A stretch of 7,023 bases of DNA from Chloroflexota bacterium (GTDB lineage: Bacteria; Chloroflexota; Anaerolineae; Anaerolineales; UBA4823). Positions 1 through 5,925 of this stretch are shown piece by piece (positions within the stretch are counted from its first letter, which is position 1; each line of letters opens with the position of its first letter). A model generated the notes under the pieces. That model made no database searches, was not told where the DNA came from, and saw only the letters and a list, made by a program, of their open reading frames with translations. The DNA lies in NCBI GenBank assembly GCA_030669775.1, contig DAOVCZ010000099.1, positions 1 to 7,023 on the forward strand, read 5' to 3'. The translations under genes were made by a program, and so were the position numbers.

Positions 1-156
1 TTCTGCTTTTGGAACATATTGAAGATCGTCGATCGCTTTGAGTACTTTTTGACGGGTCGTTTCTCGCACCATCTCAGGTGTATTCATGACGCGAGAAACA
101 GTGGCGATACTCACCCCGGCTTTACTCGCCACATCGTAAACTGTTGGGTCGCCCAA
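1..156 (-). CDS. LacI-family transcriptional regulator, N-terminal part
   Basis: Only the first 52 codons are in the window; the gene runs off the left edge. The visible protein is the DNA-binding head of a LacI/GalR repressor: residues 5-25 (TVYDVASKAGVSIATVSRVMN) form the classic helix-turn-helix, followed by the third helix ending in DDLQYVPKA, just before the hinge that contacts the operator minor groove. In this family the missing C-terminal part is a periplasmic-binding-protein-like domain that usually binds a sugar or nucleoside effector; the effector cannot be inferred here. The start is a TTG at 156-154. It is preceded by AGGA nine bases upstream, an in-frame TAA lies 13 codons further up, and there is no in-frame ATG or GTG between. 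It is transcribed divergently from the sugar-binding-type lipoprotein gene at 534, which makes that gene one possible target. Family assignment is secure; the regulon is unknown. Confidence 0.93.
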   Translation of the reverse strand, partial: MGDPTVYDVASKAGVSIATVSRVMNTPEMVRETTRQKVLKAIDDLQYVPKAE

Positions 157-188
157 GCTTGTTATTCCTGAAACTATTTCCGCAAAAA

Positions 189-204
189 ATGAAATTTATT
201 TCAT
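189..204. promoter_or_regulatory. Candidate operator: 16-bp palindrome downstream of the regulator promoter
   Basis: ATGAAATTTATTTCAT has two perfect 7-base arms (189-195 and 198-204) around a 2-base centre. It overlaps a second perfect palindrome, TTTCATGAAA (199-208). It sits just after the predicted start of transcription of the LacI-type gene and 33 bases before its start codon, a position suited to autorepression. TGAAA/TTTCA half-sites resemble those of some LacI-family operators, but the usual central CG is missing, so binding by this repressor is inference only. Confidence 0.4.
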
Positions 205-223
205 GAAAGGACTTACATTGCTA

Positions 224-252
224 ATATTACATTAACATTCTACTCTTGTCAA
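224..252 (-). promoter_or_regulatory. Sigma-70-type promoter of the LacI-family gene
   Basis: Read on the minus strand there is a perfect -35 box TTGACA (252-247), a 17-base spacer and a -10-like TAATAT (229-224, four of six consensus bases). Transcription would begin near 217, giving a leader of about 60 bases before the TTG start at 156. This is the best promoter match in the left part of the window. It is a visual call, not a scored one. Confidence 0.6.
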
Positions 253-365
253 GCGTTTTTATTATTTTCTTGTGTGAATATACCTCTTCCAGTTGGAGAT
301 AGAGCTGAAGTTATCCAGAACTGCAAAATCTGCAATTCTTTTTTATCGATGATCAGGCCTTATAA

Positions 366-461
366 ATGACAGAAATATATTTTTTCGATGATGAATTACG
401 AGCTGATCGTCAGGAACTATCTGCAATCGATTGGCGTTTATACCAGAGATGGTTATCTTGA
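366..461 (+). CDS. Possible small protein of 31 residues (doubtful)
   Basis: An ATG at 366 opens a 31-codon frame ending in TGA at 459-461. AGG at 355-357 lies eight bases upstream as a weak ribosome-binding site. The peptide begins MTEIYFFDDELRADRQ and ends RLYQRWLS. It is acidic in the first half, contains aromatic residues, has no membrane segment and matches no family known to me. The composition looks more like real protein than like a random AT-rich frame, so it may be a small gene or the remnant of a decayed larger one. A frame of this length also occurs easily by chance, hence the low confidence. Confidence 0.2.
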   Translation: MTEIYFFDDELRADRQELSAIDWRLYQRWLS

Positions 462-533
462 ATTTGATAAAATAAAGTGCCAATATTGAGTCGATCATTT
501 ATTAATAATTAAATAGTTTTCAATGAGGGCAAC

Positions 534-1505
534 ATGATTAGAAAAAAGCGATATCCCATTTTGGTACTCGGGTTATTGATCTTGGCTTCGCTGGCCTGCA
601 ATTTCCCTTTTATCTCATCACCCACACCGATCGTTTTTCCAACTCCCGATTTGACCTTAACCGCATTGTTCAATCCCACTGTGACTTCACATCCAGTCAT
701 CTTCCCCACCCAAACAATTCCTCCTGCATGGGCCAGCCCGACCTCCACCCAACCCGGGCAGCTGCCGTCTCCTATCCCGACAGATACGCCACTACCACCA
801 ACTGCCACGGCCACCAGAACTGCGACACCAACCCGCTCCTACGCAGGTCCAGGTATGCGCCCCAAATTCAGTATGAACGGGGTGTATTTCAACACCGCTC
901 CAACCATCGATGCCTCGCTTGAGGATTGGAATCTCGATCGCTACCGGATTGAGCATGTTGTATACGGGAAAAGTGATCATTCCGGCACAGATGACCTTTC
1001 TGGCCGGGCGATGGTCGGCTGGGATGAGAACAATCTGTATTTGGGGATCCGGGTGATTGACAAAAAATATGTCCAGAATGCCAGTGGATCGAATCTGTTC
1101 AAGGGTGACTCACTCGATATTCTCTTAGACACAGATGTGCCAAGTGATTTTTATCTTGGCACACTTAACGGGGATGATTTTCAGCTCGGCATCTCCCCCG
1201 GCTCTCCTGTAGCAAATGATGAACCGGAGGCTTACTTGTGGTTTCCAAGTTCAATCGCCGGAGGGCGAGATCAGGTCGATATCGCTGCCCGTTCACGCGG
1301 CGATGGTTATATCGTTGAAGCAGCGATCCCCTGGTCTGTTTTCGATGTGAGTCCTTATACAGGCCAGCATTTCGGTTTTGCCTTCTCGATCTCCGATAAC
1401 GATAATCCCAACCAGAACATTCAGCAGAGCATGGTATCTTATGTGCCCATCCGCACGTTGAGCGATCCGACAACCTGGGGCGATCTGACGCTGGTTAAAC
1501 CCTAA
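534..1505 (+). CDS. Lipoprotein with Pro/Thr-rich linker and family-9-type carbohydrate-binding domain
   Basis: The 323-residue product is predicted to be exported and lipid-anchored. A basic N-terminus (residues 2-6) is followed by a hydrophobic stretch (8-21) and a lipobox ending SLAC, so Cys22 would be the modified residue. Residues about 29-103 form a low-complexity Pro/Thr/Ser linker, common in surface lipoproteins of Chloroflexota. The C-terminal domain (about 112-323) has the layout of CBM9-like sugar-binding domains: APTIDASLEDW at 122-132, GWDENNLYLGIRVID at 162-176, FKGDSLDILLDTD at 189-201, YIVEAAIPWSVF at 259-270 and a final WGDLTLV. No catalytic domain is present, so it probably binds or senses a glycan or has a structural role; the ligand is unknown. 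The ATG at 534 is supported by GAGG at 525-528, five bases upstream. It stands alone on its strand, beside a divergent LacI-type gene. Confidence 0.82.
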   Translation: MIRKKRYPILVLGLLILASLACNFPFISSPTPIVFPTPDLTLTALFNPTVTSHPVIFPTQTIPPAWASPTSTQPGQLPSPIPTDTPLPPTATATRTATPTRSYAGPGMRPKFSMNGVYFNTAPTIDASLEDWNLDRYRIEHVVYGKSDHSGTDDLSGRAMVGWDENNLYLGIRVIDKKYVQNASGSNLFKGDSLDILLDTDVPSDFYLGTLNGDDFQLGISPGSPVANDEPEAYLWFPSSIAGGRDQVDIAARSRGDGYIVEAAIPWSVFDVSPYTGQHFGFAFSISDNDNPNQNIQQSMVSYVPIRTLSDPTTWGDLTLVKP

Positions 1506-1523
1506 ATCAAACAATAATCTCTT

Positions 1524-1685
1524 GGGGCACGGGTAAAATTTGCTTTTCGGTAGTAAGTCGTAGCCAACCGAAATGTGCTTTGCCCCGATCTGTGGTATGG
1601 GCGAAGCATCCCCTTATGAAGATCAGAAAATTCTTATGATGAAAATGGATGCTTTGCCCTTACTCGGGTTTGTAGGGTAAAATTT
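1524..1685. repeat. Nested and competing inverted repeats between lipoprotein and permease genes
   Basis: Three sets of repeats are visible. First, GGGGCA (1524-1529) pairs with TGCCCC (1581-1586), enclosing TTTCGGT (1545-1551) paired with ACCGAAA (1567-1573). Second, GGGCGAAGCATCC (1599-1611) pairs with GGATGCTTTGCCC (1647-1659): 13 positions, one of them G-T. Third, TGCTTTGCCC occurs twice in direct orientation (1576-1585 and 1650-1659), so the arm at 1599-1608 could pair with either copy. The block is also framed by an 11-base direct repeat GGGTAAAATTT (1531-1541 and 1675-1685). Neither hairpin is followed by a T-run. It may be a dispersed palindromic (REP- or MITE-like) repeat, which I think more likely, or a structured leader of the permease gene. 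Confidence 0.6.
1654..1683 (+). promoter_or_regulatory. Candidate promoter of the permease gene
   Basis: TTGCCC (1654-1659, four of six bases of a -35 box) is followed by 18 bases and TAAAAT (1678-1683, five of six bases of a -10 box). This would start transcription near 1690, about 27 bases before the ATG at 1717. The -35 box lies inside the right arm of the 1599-1659 inverted repeat and the -10 box inside the 11-base direct repeat. The repeat block may therefore have supplied the promoter, in which case the hairpins would not be transcribed from it. Confidence 0.35.
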
Positions 1686-1704
1686 ATTGATTTAAACTGC
1701 AGTA

Positions 1705-1717
1705 AAGGGAATGCGAA
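1705..1717 (+). promoter_or_regulatory. Ribosome-binding site that decides the permease start
   Basis: AAGGGA at 1705-1710 is the only purine-rich Shine-Dalgarno match. The ATG at 1711 follows it without a spacer, while the ATG at 1717 has a seven-base gap after AGGG. The protein should therefore begin MTASNHN rather than MRMTASN. Confidence 0.65.
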
Positions 1718-4044
1718 TGACTGCCTCAAACCACAATCCTGAGTCCAGTGTCTCAACTGGCGTAACGCTCAGCCGGAATCTAAACTTATTTACCATCACG
1801 ATGATCGGCATTGGGGGGATGATCGGTGCCGGAATCTTCGTGCTGACCGGGATCGCCGCTGGCATAGCTGGACCTGCCTTGATCCTGGCATTTGCCCTCA
1901 ACGGCATTATCACCTCGTTCACCGCCATGTCCTATGCTGAATTAGGTTCTGCATATCCGGAAGCTGGGGGCAGTTATGTGTGGGTAAAAGAAGGCTTAGG
2001 TGGGGCGCAGGGATTCCTGGCGGGATGGATGAGCTGGTCGGCCGCAGCATCTGCCGGTGCTTTGTATGCGCTGGGGTTTGGTAGATTTGCCAGCGAATTA
2101 TGGCTGATTGCAGATTTACCGACTCTGGGGTTAACCGTGGGCCAGATGACCATGGTATTTATGACCTTGATCATCTTAGCCTTTACATTTATCAACTACT
2201 TTGGTGCGTCTGAAACCGGAACGATCGGTAATGTAGTCACCTTGGCAAAGATCGTGATTTTGGGTTTGTTTGTCTTATTCGGTATTCTGGTCATGCTGCG
2301 CTCGGATGGTTGGCAGCAGAGTTTTTCAAGTGATTTTATGCCCAATGGGTTCATGGCGGTGTTTGCTGCCATGGGGGTGACTTTCGTTGCCTTCGAAGGT
2401 TATGAGATCATCGTTCAGTCCGGGGAAGAGGTAATCAATCCCAAACGTAATATCCCGCGGGCGATCTTTTTGGCAATTGGGGTGGCAGTCACCATCTACC
2501 TGCTGGTTTCTGTTGTGGCAATCGGTGCGACGAGCCCACCAGTGGGAATGAAGGTATACGAGTATCTAGGATTACAAAAAGAAGTGGCGGTCGTGGAGAC
2601 TGCCCGGCAGACATTCCCTCTTGGCATCGGGGCGATCGTGCTGCTGTTCAGCGGACTGGTCTCGACGATGTCGGCTTTAAATGCTACTACGTATTCCTCC
2701 TCGCGGGTCTCATTTGCTATGGGCCGTGATCACAATCTGCCACATTTATTGTCAAAAGTACACCCCAAACGGTTGACCCCTTACTGGGCGGTGATCTTTT
2801 CGGGGGCTTTCATGCTGTTGATCTCCTGGGTGCTGCCGATTGAAGATGTGGCCGCTGCGGCTGGCATCCTGTTCCTATTGCTGTTCTTGCAGGTAAATGT
2901 GGTCGTGATGCGGTTACGCTTAAAACTGCCTGATTTGGAACGCGGATTTCGGGTACCACTTTTCCCTTTGATCCCAATCTTGGGGATTGTGATTAATGCT
3001 TTGCTGGCAATTTACTTGTTCACGTTCAGCCCGGTTGCCTGGTACGTCGCCATCGGATGGATTGTTGTTGGTTTGCTGGCATATTACACTTACTTCTCCC
3101 GGATTGAAGAGATCGAAAAACCGAAGGAAATCCTCCTGGAAGAAGTACTGGTCAGCCGGGAGTACTCCGTGCTCATCCCGGTGGCAACCCAGGAACAGGC
3201 CCGCATCCTGGGACATATCGGCAGCATCCTCGCCCGAGCAAACGAAGGAGAAGTGCTGGCCTTACATGTAGTGCGGGTTCCTTACCAGCTCACTCTGGGT
3301 GATGGGCGAATGCGACTCAAACATGGACGGCCTTATTTGGAAACGGTTATTGAACAGGCTAAGGAGATGGATGTCCCGGTACACACGATGATCCGCTTAG
3401 GCAGAAAGGTGGATGATGCCGTTCGAAAGACAGCTGTGGAGAACGCCTCGGATCTAATTTTGCTGGGTTGGCCTGGGTACACGAATACCGCTGGAAGATT
3501 GTACGGTTCGGTGATCGATCCGATTGTGGATGACCCACCATGTGATATCGCTGTCGTACGCTACCGCGAACACCGTACGATCCGATCGATTTTTGTACCC
3601 GTCTCCGGGGGGCCGAACAGCCGCCGCGTGGTCCGCACCGCAGTGAATATGGCGTCTTTGGGTGAAGAGGGGCCTGCTCTGGTAAATTTAATGCATATCG
3701 TCCCCACAGGCGCTGGCACCAGGGAACGAATCCGGACTAATCAAATCTTTGATTACGCATTGGAAGGGATCGATTATCCACACATCACCCGCAATATCGT
3801 TGAAGGCACCAGTGTCTTAGATACGATCTTGGAAAACGCGGAAAATTGTGAGTGTGATCTGATCGTGATCGGAGCAACGGATGAGCCATTATTCAGGAAT
3901 TTGCTGGTTGGTAACATTGCCGATCAAGTCGCGAACCGGGCTAAGGTAACGGTGATTGTGGTTAAAAGGCGGCAAAGTGCCTTCCATTCATTCCTGCGCC
4001 AGACGATCTTGGAACCCTCCACCAACCCGAATAACAAGCGTTAA
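1717..4044 (+). CDS. APC-superfamily amino acid permease fused to two universal stress protein domains
   Basis: The 775-residue protein joins a membrane transporter to a cytoplasmic regulatory tail. Residues about 24-460 contain some 12 hydrophobic segments of the APC amino acid transporter fold. GIGGMIGAGIF (31-41) is the unwound, substrate-binding part of helix 1; FEGYE in helix 6 leads to GEEVINPKRNIPR (236-248), a conserved family loop. Substrate is probably an amino acid, but which one cannot be read. The tail has two Usp domains. Domain 1 (about 482-616) keeps the ATP-binding pattern G-2x-G-9x-G-S (Gly584, Gly587, Gly597, Ser598). Domain 2 (about 622-751) has Gly719-2x-Asp722-9x-Gly732-Asn733 and is probably defective in nucleotide binding. 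Permease-Usp fusions are known in bacteria and archaea; nucleotide control of transport is inferred. An in-frame ATG at 1711 directly abuts AGGGA (1706-1710), whereas the ATG at 1717 is seven bases after AGGG, so 1717 is preferred. Confidence 0.92.
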   Translation: MTASNHNPESSVSTGVTLSRNLNLFTITMIGIGGMIGAGIFVLTGIAAGIAGPALILAFALNGIITSFTAMSYAELGSAYPEAGGSYVWVKEGLGGAQGFLAGWMSWSAAASAGALYALGFGRFASELWLIADLPTLGLTVGQMTMVFMTLIILAFTFINYFGASETGTIGNVVTLAKIVILGLFVLFGILVMLRSDGWQQSFSSDFMPNGFMAVFAAMGVTFVAFEGYEIIVQSGEEVINPKRNIPRAIFLAIGVAVTIYLLVSVVAIGATSPPVGMKVYEYLGLQKEVAVVETARQTFPLGIGAIVLLFSGLVSTMSALNATTYSSSRVSFAMGRDHNLPHLLSKVHPKRLTPYWAVIFSGAFMLLISWVLPIEDVAAAAGILFLLLFLQVNVVVMRLRLKLPDLERGFRVPLFPLIPILGIVINALLAIYLFTFSPVAWYVAIGWIVVGLLAYYTYFSRIEEIEKPKEILLEEVLVSREYSVLIPVATQEQARILGHIGSILARANEGEVLALHVVRVPYQLTLGDGRMRLKHGRPYLETVIEQAKEMDVPVHTMIRLGRKVDDAVRKTAVENASDLILLGWPGYTNTAGRLYGSVIDPIVDDPPCDIAVVRYREHRTIRSIFVPVSGGPNSRRVVRTAVNMASLGEEGPALVNLMHIVPTGAGTRERIRTNQIFDYALEGIDYPHITRNIVEGTSVLDTILENAENCECDLIVIGATDEPLFRNLLVGNIADQVANRAKVTVIVVKRRQSAFHSFLRQTILEPSTNPNNKR

Positions 4045-4067
4045 TTCAATCTCGAATTTTTACTGAA

Positions 4068-4108
4068 AAACCGGGTCTAATCGCAAAACACGGTTTCTTT
4101 ATTTTTTT
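4068..4108. terminator. Bidirectional rho-independent terminator
   Basis: AAACCG-g-GT (4068-4076) pairs with AC-a-CGGTTT (4088-4096), with one mismatch and an 11-base loop. On the plus strand it is followed by CTTTATTTTTTT (4097-4108), ending the permease transcript 24 bases after its stop. On the minus strand the same stem is followed by a T-run from the A-tract at 4066-4070, so it can also stop transcripts of the sulfurtransferase coming from the right. The position between two convergent genes fits this dual use. Confidence 0.7.
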
Positions 4109-4155
4109 ACTTATCCAGTTAAGCCTGGGAAAAAGAATAAATCGATTCTGTGGAT

Positions 4156-5016
4156 TTAGGTGCTCTCTCCAATTGCGATCGGTCGTTCTGGATCGGTGAT
4201 CCACTCGCTCCAGGAACCTGCATACAGCCTAGCATCTCCCATTCCAGCGTGTTCCATTGCCAATACGTTCTGAGTTGATGTCACACCTGAGCCACAGTAA
4301 AAAACAGTATCTCTCGGCGATATCTCTCCGAGCAAAGGTTGAAAGTAGTGACGCAATGCCTCTGGCGGAAGGCATTTTCCCTCCGCGTCCAGGATATTAA
4401 GATGCGGTGATGGTAGTGCTCCGGGAATATGGCCTGCAACTGGATCGATCGGTTCTACTTCGCCGCGATAGCGGTCTTCGTCACGCGAGTCAATCAACAG
4501 AAAGTTCGCATCATGCAACCTGGCGAGGATTTCTTCCTTCTCTATCAATCGTGCGTGCCGTACGCGGGGGATGAACATGCTCGAATATCGTGTCTCCTGG
4601 CCCCCGCGAACAGCTTCACCGGATTTCAACCAGGCTTGCCAACCACCATCCAGGACGGACACTGCATAATGTCCTAACCAACGCAACAACCACCACAAAC
4701 GGGAGGCTGCCATGGCGCCACCAGCATCGTCATATACCACAACCTGCGAGGAGGAATTAATCCCCCAATCGCCAAGCTTGTCAGCGAAGTTCTCGACGGA
4801 CGGTAGTGGGTGGCGACCGGTCACCCCTTCGATCACCGGTGAACATAAATCCTGATCCAGGTGGGCATAAATTGCACCCGGGATGTGTGCTTCAAGGTAA
4901 TTTTGACGACCTAACTCGGGATCTTCTAATGAAAATCGGCAATCGATAATCGCTAAATCGGGATCACCGATCTCGGAGATTAATTGAGGCACAGAAATGA
5001 GAGTGGTATAGATCAT
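4156..5016 (-). CDS. Two-domain sulfurtransferase (rhodanese / 3-mercaptopyruvate sulfurtransferase type)
   Basis: The 286-residue product has the length and layout of SseA-like sulfurtransferases, cytoplasmic enzymes that move sulfane sulfur from thiosulfate or 3-mercaptopyruvate to cyanide or thiol acceptors. Domain 1 (about 1-140) keeps the rhodanese landmarks IIDCRF, HIPGA and LDGGW but has Asp96 (VVYDDAGG) where an active domain has Cys, as usual for the structural half. Domain 2 (about 155-280) has DSRDEDRYRGE, GHIPGA and the active loop CGSGVTS with Cys241. A CGSGVT loop is typical of mercaptopyruvate sulfurtransferases, whereas thiosulfate rhodaneses usually have CRKGVT, so the former is favoured. 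Translation could open at GTG 5028, but GGAG at 5026-5023 lies six bases before ATG 5016 and overlaps that GTG, so 5016 is preferred. It follows the Usp gene by 69 bases on the same strand and is probably the last gene of that operon. Confidence 0.9.
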   Translation of the reverse strand: MIYTTLISVPQLISEIGDPDLAIIDCRFSLEDPELGRQNYLEAHIPGAIYAHLDQDLCSPVIEGVTGRHPLPSVENFADKLGDWGINSSSQVVVYDDAGGAMAASRLWWLLRWLGHYAVSVLDGGWQAWLKSGEAVRGGQETRYSSMFIPRVRHARLIEKEEILARLHDANFLLIDSRDEDRYRGEVEPIDPVAGHIPGALPSPHLNILDAEGKCLPPEALRHYFQPLLGEISPRDTVFYCGSGVTSTQNVLAMEHAGMGDARLYAGSWSEWITDPERPIAIGEST

Positions 5017-5028
5017 GTTCAACTCCAC
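5017..5028 (-). promoter_or_regulatory. Ribosome-binding site that decides the sulfurtransferase start
   Basis: On the minus strand GTGGAGTTGAACATG shows GGAG (5026-5023), a six-base spacer and ATG (5016-5014). The in-frame GTG at 5028-5026 overlaps this site and has no comparable motif at the right distance, so the first four codons of the longer frame (M-E-L-N) are most likely untranslated. Confidence 0.65.
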
Positions 5029-5085
5029 AAGAGTAAATTTGATGGCTAAATGACTTTCTTGAACTTGCCTAAGAGAATTGGATTA

Positions 5086-5925
5086 CTACCGAACCAGCAA
5101 GACGGCGCAATCAGCATCATCGAGCATCGCAACCAAATTTTCGGTTTCAAATCGCCTGCTCTTGGTGGGTAATACGACGACATCACAGCCGGAGATGAGC
5201 GCCAACTGGGAGATACGATCGCCCTGGATGTTCGTTACCCAACGGAAATCAAGATTGATTTCGTCTTCTTTAAACCTCGCTTCCACTTCGGCTTGGAGCT
5301 GCTCGGCTTCACCCTTGGTTTCAGCCAGGATTAGGATTGTTAATGTGCTTTCAGGGCTGCTGATCCGGCGCGCAGCGGTTAAAGCATTTTGACTGGCAGG
5401 CGATCCATCATACACAACCATGATCGGGGATCCAGGACGAACTTTGTGCAGGAGGATCAAAGATTGGATTGGTGCCCGAACTGCTACCTCTCTGGCTGTC
5501 GATCCGATCTGGTTACCTCCTGACCAACCTGTTTTCCCTAAGATAATCAGGTCTGTATCTGCCGCGGCAGACATCAATTCACCCGGTATCAAACCACGTG
5601 TACTGCGGAACGACCAACGCAGGTTAGCTCGCTGGGCGATGGAGGCCAGCAGCTGTTCCACTCGCCGGGCATGGGCTCGTAATTCCCTCTCAATATGAGA
5701 GACGTCGATCTGCCGGGAGGATGCAGAATAGAAACCTACTTCCTTGGTGAAGGGGATCTCTGCTGATCGCAGGAGGTTGATATCCTCGACATAGATACCG
5801 ATCAGCTCCGCCTGGTAGCGTATCGCTAAATCTACAGCCAGCTCCAGCGCGGCCTGGCTCGCAGGGGAGGCATCCAGGGCGATCAAAATTCGGCGAATGT
5901 CATTTATGCTGTCTTCAGAACTCAT
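5086..5925 (-). CDS. Tandem universal stress protein (two Usp domains)
   Basis: The 279-residue soluble protein contains two Usp domains, which usually dimerise and bind ATP or AMP during stress or growth arrest. Domain 1 (about 10-161) begins IRRILIALDASPASQAALELA and carries Gly130-2x-Gly133, seven residues, then Gly141-Ser142-Thr143. This is the nucleotide-binding signature with a loop two residues shorter than the common nine. Domain 2 (about 166-279) begins SPIMVVYDGSPASQNAL and ends CAVLLVR, but where the glycine motif should be it reads VLPTKSRRFETEN, so it probably does not bind nucleotide in the usual way. The ATG at 5925-5923 overlaps the TGA of the upstream Lon-like gene (ATGA, 5925-5922) and a GGGGA motif lies a few bases upstream, indicating translational coupling. 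The partnership with a protease suggests a role in stress response or protein turnover; the target is unknown. Confidence 0.9.
   Translation of the reverse strand: MSSEDSINDIRRILIALDASPASQAALELAVDLAIRYQAELIGIYVEDINLLRSAEIPFTKEVGFYSASSRQIDVSHIERELRAHARRVEQLLASIAQRANLRWSFRSTRGLIPGELMSAAADTDLIILGKTGWSGGNQIGSTAREVAVRAPIQSLILLHKVRPGSPIMVVYDGSPASQNALTAARRISSPESTLTILILAETKGEAEQLQAEVEARFKEDEINLDFRWVTNIQGDRISQLALISGCDVVVLPTKSRRFETENLVAMLDDADCAVLLVR

Larger units (their letters stand above)
157..533. other. Divergent AT-rich intergenic region
   Basis: This 377-base stretch separates the regulator from the lipoprotein gene. Apart from the regulator promoter and palindrome it shows only weak signals. 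Two poor promoter candidates face the lipoprotein gene: TTGGCG (431-436), 17 bases, TATCTT (454-459); and TTGAGT (486-491), 17 bases, TTAAAT (509-514). A weak stem, GAACTGCA (318-325) with TGCAATTC (331-338), has one mismatch and is followed by six T (339-344). There is a 10-bp palindrome TTATTAATAA at 499-508. One 31-codon reading frame (366-461) is listed separately. No RNA gene or known riboswitch was recognised. Confidence 0.5.

Noticed and set aside
509..814. Minus-strand frame of 101 codons, Gly/Val rich, opposite the lipoprotein start
   Set aside because: It is the antisense shadow of the Pro/Thr-rich linker, whose codons read as Gly/Val/Ala on the other strand, and it has no family resemblance.
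1616..1680. Two short overlapping frames (MKIRKFL at 1616-1639 and a 14-codon frame at 1636-1680) ahead of the permease that could be leader peptides
   Set aside because: Neither has a Shine-Dalgarno sequence, neither is rich in one amino acid as attenuation leaders are, and no T-run terminator follows the hairpin they overlap.
1692..2195. Minus-strand frames opposite the start of the permease
   Set aside because: They are antisense to strongly conserved transmembrane motifs and have no supporting ribosome-binding site or known domain.
2996..3271. Plus-strand frame of 91 codons within the permease
   Set aside because: It is an out-of-frame overlap with the junction between the last membrane helices and the first Usp domain; composition rich in Ser/Trp/Arg/Lys is typical of a shifted frame.
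4115..4128. CCAG/CTGG stem between the convergent genes as a second terminator
   Set aside because: The stem has only four base pairs and is not followed by a T-run in either direction; the stem at 4068-4096 explains termination for both genes.
5017..5085. Separate promoter for the sulfurtransferase in the 69-base gap after the Usp gene
   Set aside because: No -35/-10 pair with acceptable spacing was visible, so co-transcription with the upstream genes is the simpler reading.
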